From assembly GCA_002391275.1 (NCBI GenBank), contig DGSC01000042.1, forward strand, positions 66,312-91,381: a stretch of 25,070 nucleotides of DNA, read 5' to 3'. Source of the stretch: Prevotellaceae bacterium UBA4372 (GTDB taxonomy: Bacteria > Bacteroidota > Bacteroidia > Bacteroidales > Bacteroidaceae). Under the pieces are notes generated by a model, which had not been told where the DNA came from, searched no databases, and was given only the letters and a program-made list of their open reading frames with translations. Every line of letters starts with the position of its first letter. The stretch's first letter is position 1. Positions 8,563-15,545 of the stretch are shown here, one piece after another. The translations under genes and the position numbers were made by a program.

Positions 8563-8602
8563 AAAAAAGGCACGAGCGGATGGTTCCACTCGTGCCTTTT
8601 TT
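8563..8602. terminator. Bidirectional terminator between gdhA and nadD
   Basis: GGCACGAG (8569-8576) pairs with CTCGTGCC (8589-8596), and six A before (8563-8568) match six T after (8597-8602). Read on either strand it is a stem followed by a T run, so it can end both gdhA (plus) and the yicC-gmk-nadD transcript (minus). Confidence 0.88.
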
Positions 8603-8639
8603 ATTATCCTATGATAATTCGTCAATCTATATAATGTGC

Positions 8640-9215
8640 TTACTTATAATATTCTCTTGCTTGAATCTCTTTCCACACACGTGGATGTAGGCCTTGGCCA
8701 TCATAGGTAGGGTCGGTGGCTATGGCGTGGCGTATTTGGGTGGAAGATATGTCGAGGAGGGGGGTGGCGACAAGGGTGACACCGTGGGGTAGGGTAGTGG
8801 CGTCGATGGCATAACCAGGACGTGGGTAGACGATGAGGCTGTGGTGGGCGAGGATGTCGTCAGGGTGATGCCACCGTGGAAAGTCGTGCCAGTTGTCAGC
8901 TCCGATGACAAGGATGAATTCGTGCTCAGGGTGTGACTGGCGTAGGGCCGCGAGGGTGTCAGCCATAAAAGAGGGGCGCGGCAGGCTGAATTCAAAGTCA
9001 CAGACATGCAGGCGTCGGCTGCGACCTACGGCTAAGCGTGCCAGACTGAGGCGCGCGTCGTCGTCGAGGAGGCCTGCGGCGGGCTTGAGCGGGTTCTGTG
9101 GCGATACCATAAACCATAGTTCGTCGACCAGGGTGTGGCGCACAAGCCATCGACCAAGGGCGAGGTGACCTTGGTGGATTGGATTGAAACTGCCGCCGTA
9201 GATGCCGATGATCAT
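8640..9215 (-). CDS. nadD: Nicotinate-nucleotide adenylyltransferase
   Basis: A 191-residue enzyme that joins nicotinate mononucleotide and ATP to form deamido-NAD, a central step of NAD synthesis. It belongs to the nucleotidyltransferase superfamily: the N-terminal GGSFNPIHQGH (residues 7-17) holds the two His of the (H/T)xGH signature and binds ATP, and ISSTQIR (156-162) is the matching C-terminal motif. Length is usual for NadD. It is the last gene of the minus-strand set yicC-gmk-nadD. A 143-bp spacer separates it from gmk and contains a small stem-loop but no clear promoter, so read-through from gmk is likely. Confidence 0.94.
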   Translation of the reverse strand: MIIGIYGGSFNPIHQGHLALGRWLVRHTLVDELWFMVSPQNPLKPAAGLLDDDARLSLARLAVGRSRRLHVCDFEFSLPRPSFMADTLAALRQSHPEHEFILVIGADNWHDFPRWHHPDDILAHHSLIVYPRPGYAIDATTLPHGVTLVATPLLDISSTQIRHAIATDPTYDGQGLHPRVWKEIQAREYYK

Positions 9216-9278
9216 TTGGGGTAGACTTTAAAGTTTTGAGGTTTTGAGAGTATGGTGGGACGATGGAAAGACTACCAG

Positions 9279-9299
9279 CACCAAAATCCCTCTTTGGTG
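9279..9299. other. Small inverted repeat in the gmk-nadD spacer
   Basis: CACCAAA (9279-9285) and TTTGGTG (9293-9299) can pair around a 7-nt loop. No T run follows on the minus strand, so a terminator is unlikely; it might be a processing or attenuation hairpin. Weak evidence. Confidence 0.3.
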
Positions 9300-9358
9300 G
9301 ATTATGATTTCTCTCAGTTAGTGAAAAATCTCCCAATTAATGTATGCTTTTTCCGCGA

Positions 9359-9925
9359 TTATTCTAAGAGAAATTCGCGGAGGAGTCTGTAGGCTTCGGC
9401 CTTGGCAGTTTCGAGGTCGTCATTGATGACGATACGATCGAAGCGTGGGGCGAAGGATAGCTCGTATGCGGCTCGTGACAAGCGCTGTTCAATGACCTCT
9501 GGAGCGTCGGTTGCGCGACCTTCGAGGCGTCGGCGCAGTTCGTCGATGCTGGGCGGCTGAATGAAGAGGCTAAGGGCGCGGTCGCCGAAATATTCTTTCA
9601 GGCGCATGCCGCCGTGGACGTCGACGTCGAAGATGACGTTCTGCCCGTCGGCCAGCTGACGCTCTACTTGCTGCTTGAGGGTTCCGTAGAAGCGGTCTTC
9701 ATAGACCTCCTCGTACTCGATGAAGTCGTTAGCAGCAATGTGAGCCCTAAATTCGTCGGGCGACATGAAGAGGTACTCCACGCCGTGGCGCTCGGCGCCG
9801 CGTGGCTGCCGTGTAGTAGCAGAGATAGAAAAGGCCAAGCGCAGCTCCTCGTGGGGCATAAGACTACTAATGATGGTTGACTTGCCGCTGCCACTGGGGG
9901 CGCAGAAGATGATGGCTTTGCTCAT
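9359..9925 (-). CDS. gmk: Guanylate kinase
   Basis: A 188-residue cytosolic kinase that phosphorylates GMP (and dGMP) to GDP using ATP. The P-loop is APSGSGKS (residues 9-16). SISATTRQPRGAERHGVEYLF matches the GMP-binding segment (the usual S-TTR-PR-GE---G--Y-F pattern), and VIFDVDVHGG matches the conserved D-(D/E)-x-G/Q-G strand. Length is normal. The ATG at 9925 lies one base after the yicC stop codon, so the two are almost certainly translated from one mRNA, possibly with coupling. Confidence 0.96.
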   Translation of the reverse strand: MSKAIIFCAPSGSGKSTIISSLMPHEELRLAFSISATTRQPRGAERHGVEYLFMSPDEFRAHIAANDFIEYEEVYEDRFYGTLKQQVERQLADGQNVIFDVDVHGGMRLKEYFGDRALSLFIQPPSIDELRRRLEGRATDAPEVIEQRLSRAAYELSFAPRFDRIVINDDLETAKAEAYRLLREFLLE

Positions 9926-9926
9926 A

Positions 9927-10805
9927 TTACATTACATTAAGTACCTGTTCCTTTATCTGCTCGAGTTCGTCCTTCATGCGGACCACGATGTTTTGCATCT
10001 CGGCGATGTTTGATTTGCTGCCAGTGGTATTAATCTCGCGTCCCATTTCTTGGGCTATGAATCCGAGCTTCTTGCCTTGTCCATGTCCGTTGGTCATGGT
10101 TTCACGGAAGTAGCGGAGGTGGTTCTGCAGGCGCTGCTTTTCTTCGTTGATGTCCAGCTTCTCAATGTAGTAAATCATTTCCTGTTCGAGGCGGTTGCGG
10201 TCTATCTGCACTTCGGGAATGCTGTTGAGGCCATCGATGATGCGAGCACGTATCTTCTCGACGCGGGCCTTTTCAAAAGGTTCGATTTGTGCGAGCAGTG
10301 CTTCTATGTTGTCTACCTTCTCGGCAAACTTTTTCTCGAGGGCAGCACCCTCCTGGCGACGGAAGTCCATGAGATGCTCCACGGCCTTCTCGGCCACAGC
10401 GCGTGCCACGGCCCACTCGTCGTTGCTAAGCTCTACGACCTCGGTACGGGTGAGCACGTCGGGCAAGCGCAGCAGCGTCGGTATCCAGTGCTCCTCAGGT
10501 TCGTCGAGCTCGTAGTCATTGGCGATGGATCGTATCTGGTCGATATAGGATTTCAGTATAGTGCGGTTGATGGGCGTGGCGGCATTGGCGTCGTCGCGTT
10601 CGATGTAGAGGCTGAAGTCTACCTTGCCGCGCTCGAGCTGCTGGGCTATAATGCTACGCAGCTCCATCTCCTTTTCGCGGTAGATGGGGGCTATACGTGT
10701 CTGCAGGTCCAGGGCCTTACTGTTGACCGATTTTATTTCAGCTGTTATTTTCTTGCCACAGTACTCGGCCGAAGCCTTGCCGTAGCCTGTCATGGAGAGG
10801 ATCAT
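9927..10805 (-). CDS. yicC: YicC/YloC family endoribonuclease-like protein
   Basis: A 292-residue protein of the YicC/YloC family. It starts with the family signature SMTGYGKA and ends with the second conserved domain (DUF1732-like), GKKLGFIAQEMGREINTTGSKSN followed by a helix of the VVRMKDELEQIKEQVLNV type. E. coli YicC has been described as an endoribonuclease acting on a small RNA; whether that holds here is inference. The middle is rich in charged helices, probably coiled-coil and oligomerising. The family is often next to gmk, as here, where only one base separates the stop from the gmk start. The promoter is the minus-strand -7 box at 10893-10900. Confidence 0.92.
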   Translation of the reverse strand: MILSMTGYGKASAEYCGKKITAEIKSVNSKALDLQTRIAPIYREKEMELRSIIAQQLERGKVDFSLYIERDDANAATPINRTILKSYIDQIRSIANDYELDEPEEHWIPTLLRLPDVLTRTEVVELSNDEWAVARAVAEKAVEHLMDFRRQEGAALEKKFAEKVDNIEALLAQIEPFEKARVEKIRARIIDGLNSIPEVQIDRNRLEQEMIYYIEKLDINEEKQRLQNHLRYFRETMTNGHGQGKKLGFIAQEMGREINTTGSKSNIAEMQNIVVRMKDELEQIKEQVLNVM

Positions 10806-10892
10806 TGAGAGTTTAGAGTTTAGAGTGGAATACTGAATGTGAAAGAATGATGATTATAGAATGTAGATTGTAGTTTTTGTGTTTTCTCGGGG

Positions 10893-10900
10893 CAAAGGTA
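10893..10900 (-). promoter_or_regulatory. yicC-gmk-nadD promoter, -7 element
   Basis: The minus strand reads TACCTTTG. No clear TTTG at -33. The leader to the yicC ATG (10805) is about 80 nt and includes a short tandem repeat of AGAGTTT (around 10806-10822). Confidence 0.55.
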
Positions 10901-10942
10901 GTAAAAAAACGTAAAACCTCGGGCTAAATCGTAAATTATATG

Positions 10943-10950
10943 TACCTTTG
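10943..10950 (+). promoter_or_regulatory. tsaB operon promoter, -7 element
   Basis: TACCTTTG matches TAnnTTTG. It is divergent from the yicC box 42 bp away, and both expected -33 positions fall near 10920. The leader to the TTG start at 11024 is about 68 nt. Confidence 0.6.
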
Positions 10951-10959
10951 CAGCCGTAA

Positions 10960-11010
10960 ATGCGCTTTAATGCGCTGATTCTTGTCGTTCAAACAATAAT
11001 ATTATATTAA
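10960..11010 (+). CDS. Possible leader peptide upstream of tsaB
   Basis: A 16-codon ORF (MRFNALILVVQTIILY) lies wholly inside the predicted tsaB leader and ends 13 nt before the tsaB start. Six of its codons have the form ANN (ATG, AAT, ATT, ACA, ATA, ATA), including consecutive ACA-ATA-ATA. ANN codons are read by tRNAs carrying the t6A modification that TsaB helps make. The region is AT-rich, so this may be chance; no ribosome binding site or terminator/antiterminator pair is obvious. Confidence 0.25.
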   Translation: MRFNALILVVQTIILY

Positions 11011-11021
11011 ATATTATATTA
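10998..11021 (+). repeat. Perfect 12-bp tandem duplication before tsaB
   Basis: AATATTATATTA at 10998-11009 is repeated exactly at 11010-11021, two bases before the TTG start of tsaB. It makes the initiation region unstructured and AT-rich, which in Bacteroidota can favour translation without a Shine-Dalgarno sequence. Confidence 0.8.
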
Positions 11022-11023
11022 CA

Positions 11024-11722
11024 TTGGCTTGTATTTTATATTTAGAAACCAGTTCTAAAGTTTGTTCGGTAGCAGTGACAGAGGATGCTCATGTGATTTT
11101 CGAGCAGGCTGATTTCGAGGGTCCCAACCATGCTACTCGTTGTGGGGTCTTTGTCGAAGAAGCCTTGAGTTTTATTGAGAGCCATGCTATCCCCCTTGAT
11201 GCTGTAGCTGTGAGCGAGGGTCCGGGTAGCTATACAGGTTTGCGCATAGGTGTATCCATGGCTAAAGGTGTAGCTTACGGCAGAGGAGTACCTTTGGTGG
11301 CGGTGCCTACGCTCGAATTAATGTGTGTGCCTTTATTGCTCTATCGCGACGATATTCCCGAAGATGCACTTTTTGTGCCGATGATTGATGCTCGACGTAT
11401 GGAAGTCTATGCTGCAGTCTACGACAGAGCGCTCAAGACGCTACGTTCTGTAGGTGCTGATATCGTAGACGCCGGCACTTATGCACAATGGCTTGACCGC
11501 GGGCCCGTATATTTCTTCGGCGACGGGGCGGCAAAGTGTAAGGACGTCATCATTCATCCCAACGCACATTTCATTGACGATATTTATCCCCTGGCCAAGC
11601 ACATGTATCCTCTGGCTGCACGCGCGTTGTCGAAAAATGAAACCGTAGACGTAGCATATTTTGAGCCCTTCTATCTTAAGGACTTTGTGGCCACAAAACC
11701 GAAGAATCCATTTGTCGCTTGA
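11024..11722 (+). CDS. tsaB: tRNA t6A37 threonylcarbamoyl transferase subunit TsaB
   Basis: A 232-residue ASKHA-fold protein, the scaffold partner of TsaD and TsaE in putting threonylcarbamoyl on A37 of tRNAs that read ANN codons. It shows the family start MACILYLETS, the SEGPGSYTGLRIG segment (about residues 65-77) and GVPLVAVPTLELM. The C-terminus, ending VAYFEPFYLKDFVATKPKNPF, is also typical of Bacteroidota TsaB. The start is TTG at 11024: no in-frame ATG lies between it and the upstream stop TAA at 10997, and the family N-terminus begins exactly here. It is the first gene of a plus-strand operon reaching rseP. Confidence 0.93.
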   Translation: MACILYLETSSKVCSVAVTEDAHVIFEQADFEGPNHATRCGVFVEEALSFIESHAIPLDAVAVSEGPGSYTGLRIGVSMAKGVAYGRGVPLVAVPTLELMCVPLLLYRDDIPEDALFVPMIDARRMEVYAAVYDRALKTLRSVGADIVDAGTYAQWLDRGPVYFFGDGAAKCKDVIIHPNAHFIDDIYPLAKHMYPLAARALSKNETVDVAYFEPFYLKDFVATKPKNPFVA

Positions 11723-11791
11723 CGTATAGTTGGTGATAAGTGGAAAAGAGCCCTTATTTTTCTATCCTCATTTATACAAGTTTTATTCTCA

Positions 11792-12382
11792 ATGGTCTAT
11801 AATACTCAAAGAGAACATCTTATTCTTCCCGAATACGGGCGCACAATACAAAAGATGGTCGACATCTGTGTTGAGATAGACGACCGCCAAGAGCGTCAGC
11901 TATGCGCTGAGAGCATCGTTGCCATCATGGCAGAGATGAACCCCGTCGTGCGTCAGATTCCAGAATACGAACATAAATTGTGGGACCAGTTAGCAATCCT
12001 TTCAGACTATCGCCTTGATGTGGACTTTCCCTTTGACCTGCTCAGAAGAGAGGAGATTCAGGCCAAACCAAAACCCCTGAAATACCCGATGCAACGCATT
12101 CGCTACCGGCATTACGGCCACCTCATCGAAGCCTTCATGGAGAAACTCAAGGATATGCCCGAAGGACCTGAGCGCTCACAGTTGCTGTCGATGATGGCCA
12201 ATTTCATGAAGCGCAGCCTTTATAATTGGGACCGTGATGCCATGAACGATGACAAAGTGATGTCCGATGTTGCCGACTTGACAGGAGGGTGCGTGTCGGT
12301 GCCTTCCGGTTTCCGTTTCGGAGCCGTTGCCAACGGCCACCTGCCAGGCAGTAACGCAAGCAAGAAGAAACGCAAGAGATAA
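11792..12382 (+). CDS. DUF4290 domain protein
   Basis: A 196-residue soluble protein resembling the DUF4290 family, which is confined to Bacteroidota and has no known function. It starts MVYNTQREHLILPEYGRTIQKM and is charged and largely helical by eye, with no signal peptide or membrane segment. The conserved-looking core is the first 150 residues; the last 40 are less ordered and end in a strongly basic tail, SKKKRKR, which might contact nucleic acid or ribosomes. It lies 69 bp after tsaB and 21 bp before murA, so co-transcription is likely. A cell-wall or translation link can only be guessed from its neighbours. Confidence 0.85.
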   Translation: MVYNTQREHLILPEYGRTIQKMVDICVEIDDRQERQLCAESIVAIMAEMNPVVRQIPEYEHKLWDQLAILSDYRLDVDFPFDLLRREEIQAKPKPLKYPMQRIRYRHYGHLIEAFMEKLKDMPEGPERSQLLSMMANFMKRSLYNWDRDAMNDDKVMSDVADLTGGCVSVPSGFRFGAVANGHLPGSNASKKKRKR

Positions 12383-12403
12383 CCCCCTCATCCCTTTTAA
12401 ACA

Positions 12404-13711
12404 ATGAGCTCATTCCGTATCGAAGGAGGGCACAGGCTCTCGGGAGAGATTGTGCCGCAAGGTGCTAAGAACGAAGCGCTGCAGGTGCTTTGTGCCGTGT
12501 TGCTGACCGACGAACCTGTGCGCATCACGAATATCCCCGAGATAGCCGACGTCAATAATCAGATAGAACTGCTCCGGCGCATTGGCGTCAAGATTGAGTA
12601 CCACGGCAAAGGCGATATCACCTTTCAGGCCGATGACGTAGATCTGCAGTACTTACAAAGCGACGAGTTCCTTGAGCGTAGTGCTCGTCTTCGTGGCAGC
12701 ATAATGCTCGTGGGGCCATTGCTGACACGCTTTGGACATGCCATGGTGTCTAAGCCTGGTGGCGATAAGATAGGCCGTCGGCGTGTTGACACTCATTTTC
12801 TTGGCATGGAGAAGCTGGGTGCCAAGTTCGCCTACGACTCCGACCACGGCATCTTCGACATTACGGCCCAACGCCTTAAAGGTTCTTATATGTTGCTCGA
12901 TGAGGCGTCTGTGACGGGCACAGCCAATATTATCATGGCTGCAGCGATGGCAGAGGGTACTACGACAATCTACAACGCAGCCTGCGAGCCCTACATTCAG
13001 CAACTATGTCGCATGCTCAATCGTATGGGAGCACGTATCGATGGTATTGCGTCCAATTTGCTTACCATTCAAGGTGTAGACCAGTTGCATGGTGCTGACC
13101 ATCGTATCCTGCCTGATATGATTGAGGTTGGTTCGTTCATAGGTATGGCAGCTATGTGCGGCGACGGAATACGTATCAAGGATGTGAGCTACGATGATTT
13201 GGGACTCATTCCATACACATTCCGTCGTCTGGGCATCAATGTGCAACGTCAGGACGACGACATCTACGTGCCCTGCCACGAGCACTACGAGATAGAGTCG
13301 TTCATAGATGGATCGTTCATGACCTTTGCCGATTCTCCATGGCCCGGCCTCACGCCCGACCTGTTGAGCGTCTTACTCGTAGTTTCGACGCAAGCAAAGG
13401 GCTCGGTGCTCATTCATCAAAAGATGTTTGAGAGCCGCCTGTTCTTCGTTGATAAACTCATAGATATGGGCGCACAGATTATTCTTTGCGATCCGCATCG
13501 AGCTGTGGTCGTGGGCCACGATAATCAGATGCGTCTGCGTGCAGGCCGCATGACATCGCCTGATATCCGTGCGGGCATCGCTTTGCTTATCGCGGCTATG
13601 AGTGCCGATGGCGTTAGCACAATCAGCAACATAGAACAGATAGACCGTGGCTACGAAGACATCGAGAGGCGCTTCAATGCACTCGGTGCATGCATCACGA
13701 GGATAGAATAA
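12404..13711 (+). CDS. murA: UDP-N-acetylglucosamine 1-carboxyvinyltransferase (Asp-type MurA)
   Basis: A 435-residue cytosolic enzyme that transfers enolpyruvate from PEP to UDP-GlcNAc, the first committed step of peptidoglycan synthesis. The fold has repeated inside-out alpha/beta units. AKNEALQ carries the conserved Lys22-Asn23 pair, and LRGSIMLVGPLLTRFG and DYE-type motifs are in place. The mobile catalytic loop reads KPGGDKIGRRRVDTH: residue 121 is Asp where E. coli has Cys115 (PGGCxIGxRPVD). Asp-type MurAs, known from Mycobacterium, Chlamydia and Borrelia, stay active and are not alkylated by fosfomycin, so intrinsic fosfomycin insensitivity is expected. It lies between the DUF4290 gene and rimM in the operon. 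Confidence 0.96.
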   Translation: MSSFRIEGGHRLSGEIVPQGAKNEALQVLCAVLLTDEPVRITNIPEIADVNNQIELLRRIGVKIEYHGKGDITFQADDVDLQYLQSDEFLERSARLRGSIMLVGPLLTRFGHAMVSKPGGDKIGRRRVDTHFLGMEKLGAKFAYDSDHGIFDITAQRLKGSYMLLDEASVTGTANIIMAAAMAEGTTTIYNAACEPYIQQLCRMLNRMGARIDGIASNLLTIQGVDQLHGADHRILPDMIEVGSFIGMAAMCGDGIRIKDVSYDDLGLIPYTFRRLGINVQRQDDDIYVPCHEHYEIESFIDGSFMTFADSPWPGLTPDLLSVLLVVSTQAKGSVLIHQKMFESRLFFVDKLIDMGAQIILCDPHRAVVVGHDNQMRLRAGRMTSPDIRAGIALLIAAMSADGVSTISNIEQIDRGYEDIERRFNALGACITRIE

Positions 13712-13735
13712 CTATATATAAACATTAAACGAAAA

Positions 13736-14278
13736 ATGATATCGGCGGACGAAGTTTACAAAATAGGCCAGCTCACCCGCACTCATGGAGTGCGCGGCGA
13801 GCTGGCCTTTCGTTTTATCGACGACGTGTGGGACCGGGTCGAGGCTGACTATCTTTTTCTTCAGCTCGACGGACTACTTGTACCCTTTTTCCTCGAGGAA
13901 TGGCGCTTCCGTTCCGACGACGTGGCGCTGCTCAAGTTTGAAGACATAGATTCTGCCGATCAAGCTCAGCACATCGTGGGCGCCGAGGTCTACTTCCCAA
14001 AGCATCTCACACCTGACGATGTCGACGAACTAGAACTCGAATGGCGTCATTTCACAGACTTTGAGGTATATAATATTGATTCACAATCATCAGAGAAACT
14101 TATCGGTAAGGTTGTCGATGTGCTTGACCAGACGGCCAACGTGCTTCTTGTCGTCCTCACGCCAGCAGGTAAGGAAGTTTTTGTGCCAGCTCACGAAGAT
14201 TTCATCATCCGTGCCGACCATCGCGAGCGCCACCTCTACGTCAACGTCCCCGACGAACTTCTAAATCTCAACTGTTAA
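13736..14278 (+). CDS. rimM: Ribosome maturation factor RimM
   Basis: A 180-residue protein that assists late 30S subunit assembly and 16S rRNA processing by binding ribosomal protein S19. The N-terminal RimM beta-barrel begins KIGQLTRTHGVRGELAF, the family signature (G-x-hGxxGEh). The second, PRC-barrel-like half includes EVYNIDSQSSEKLIGKVVDVLDQTANVLLVV and the segment GKEVFVPAHEDFI. Length is normal. It starts 24 bp after murA. In many bacteria rimM sits with rpsP-trmD-rplS; here it sits between murA and dxr, an arrangement I recall for Bacteroidales generally. Confidence 0.94.
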   Translation: MISADEVYKIGQLTRTHGVRGELAFRFIDDVWDRVEADYLFLQLDGLLVPFFLEEWRFRSDDVALLKFEDIDSADQAQHIVGAEVYFPKHLTPDDVDELELEWRHFTDFEVYNIDSQSSEKLIGKVVDVLDQTANVLLVVLTPAGKEVFVPAHEDFIIRADHRERHLYVNVPDELLNLNC

Positions 14279-14281
14279 GTA

Positions 14282-14302
14282 TGTTGCGACTCAGTCGCAA
14301 CA
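14282..14302. repeat. Perfect palindrome between rimM and dxr
   Basis: TGTTGCGACT (14282-14291), a single C, then AGTCGCAACA (14293-14302): 10-bp arms. In RNA it can form an 8-bp stem with a 5-nt loop. No T run follows. It lies four bases after the rimM stop and 11 bases before the dxr ATG, so it may tune dxr translation or be a dispersed intergenic repeat. Confidence 0.7.
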
Positions 14303-14313
14303 ATCTACCATAT

Positions 14314-15474
14314 ATGCAAAGCACACAAAGAAAAAAACAAATAGCCATTCTCGGCTCCACAGGCTCGATAGGGCAGCAGGCCCTGCAAGTCATCAGTGAG
14401 CACCCCGACCGTTTCGAGGCACATACGCTAACGGCCAACAACCATTGGGAGCTTCTTGCTCAGCAGGCCCGACAATTCAGGCCGGCAGCAGTAGTTATAG
14501 CCAACGAGCAGCACTATGAAGCGCTCAGCCGTGAGCTCTCCGACCTTCCAATAGCCGTCTACACTGGTTCCCAAGCGCTCTGTCAGGTCGTAGAAAGTAG
14601 CGAGGTGGATATGGTGCTCACGGCTATGGTGGGGTTCGCTGGCCTGCCGCCTACGATCGCTGCCATCAAAGCCCGTAAGCCCATAGCCTTGGCCAACAAA
14701 GAGACGATGGTGGTTGCAGGCGAGCTTATCAACAGGTTGTGCCGTCAGTATGAAGTGCCCATTCTACCCGTCGATAGTGAGCATAGTGCCATCTTCCAAA
14801 GCATTATGGGAGAGGTGTCGCCCATAGACAAAATTATCCTCACAGCTTCGGGAGGCCCTTTCCGCACGTTTACCCGTCAGCAACTCGAGAGTGTCACACC
14901 GGCGATGGCATTGCGTCACCCCAACTGGGATATGGGCGCCAAGATAACCATCGACTCGGCTTCGATGATGAACAAAGGATTCGAGGTCATAGAGGCCAAA
15001 TGGCTTTTCGGAGTGGAATCTGAAAGGATTCAAGTTGTAGTACATCCACAGAGCGTGGTACATTCGGCCGTGCAGTTTGCCGATGGCGCCGTGAAGGCTC
15101 AGTTAGGTGTGCCCGACATGCGAGTACCCATTCAGCTTGCTTTCTCGTTTCCCGAGCGATTACAGAGCTCTTTCGACCGTTTGGACTGGTATTCTATGCA
15201 CGACCTAACCTTCGAGCGTCCCGACACAGAACGTTTCCGCTGCCTTGCTTTGGCTTACGAGGCGCTTGCCCGTGGTGGCAATATGCCCTGTATCGTCAAT
15301 GCTGCCAACGAAATTGTCAACCGTGCTTTCCTCGAAGAACGTTGTCGCTTCCTCGGAATGCCCGACATCATCGAGCATACCATGCAACGCGCTTCGTTCA
15401 TCAAAATCCCCTCCTACGAGGATTATCTCGCCACAGATGCAGAGGCACGTGAAATAGCAGCTTCGCTTCTCTGA
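14314..15474 (+). CDS. dxr: 1-deoxy-D-xylulose 5-phosphate reductoisomerase
   Basis: A 386-residue enzyme that turns DXP into 2-C-methyl-D-erythritol 4-phosphate using NADPH and a divalent metal, the committed step of the MEP isoprenoid pathway. The NADPH loop is GSTGSIG near the N-terminus. The metal and substrate site is visible as PVDSEHSAIFQ, with SGGPFR, HPNWDMGAKITIDSASMMNKGFEVIEAKWLF and HPQSVVHS, and a late NAANEIVNRAFL. I start at ATG 14314 (MQSTQRKKQIAILGS); an in-frame ATG at 14281 would add 11 residues encoded by the palindrome above and gives no better family match. It is the fifth gene of the tsaB operon, and ispF of the same pathway lies 1.6 kb downstream on the other strand. 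Confidence 0.95.
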   Translation: MQSTQRKKQIAILGSTGSIGQQALQVISEHPDRFEAHTLTANNHWELLAQQARQFRPAAVVIANEQHYEALSRELSDLPIAVYTGSQALCQVVESSEVDMVLTAMVGFAGLPPTIAAIKARKPIALANKETMVVAGELINRLCRQYEVPILPVDSEHSAIFQSIMGEVSPIDKIILTASGGPFRTFTRQQLESVTPAMALRHPNWDMGAKITIDSASMMNKGFEVIEAKWLFGVESERIQVVVHPQSVVHSAVQFADGAVKAQLGVPDMRVPIQLAFSFPERLQSSFDRLDWYSMHDLTFERPDTERFRCLALAYEALARGGNMPCIVNAANEIVNRAFLEERCRFLGMPDIIEHTMQRASFIKIPSYEDYLATDAEAREIAASLL

Positions 15475-15545
15475 ACAAATAATGTTTACGGCTTAGCCAT
15501 ATTGCAAATTCTATAATCGTAAATAGTAAAATCGTATAATAAAAC

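Noticed and set aside
10050..10808. 252-residue open frame opposite yicC
   Set aside because: Mirror of a conserved coding sequence; composition is typical of an antisense shadow.
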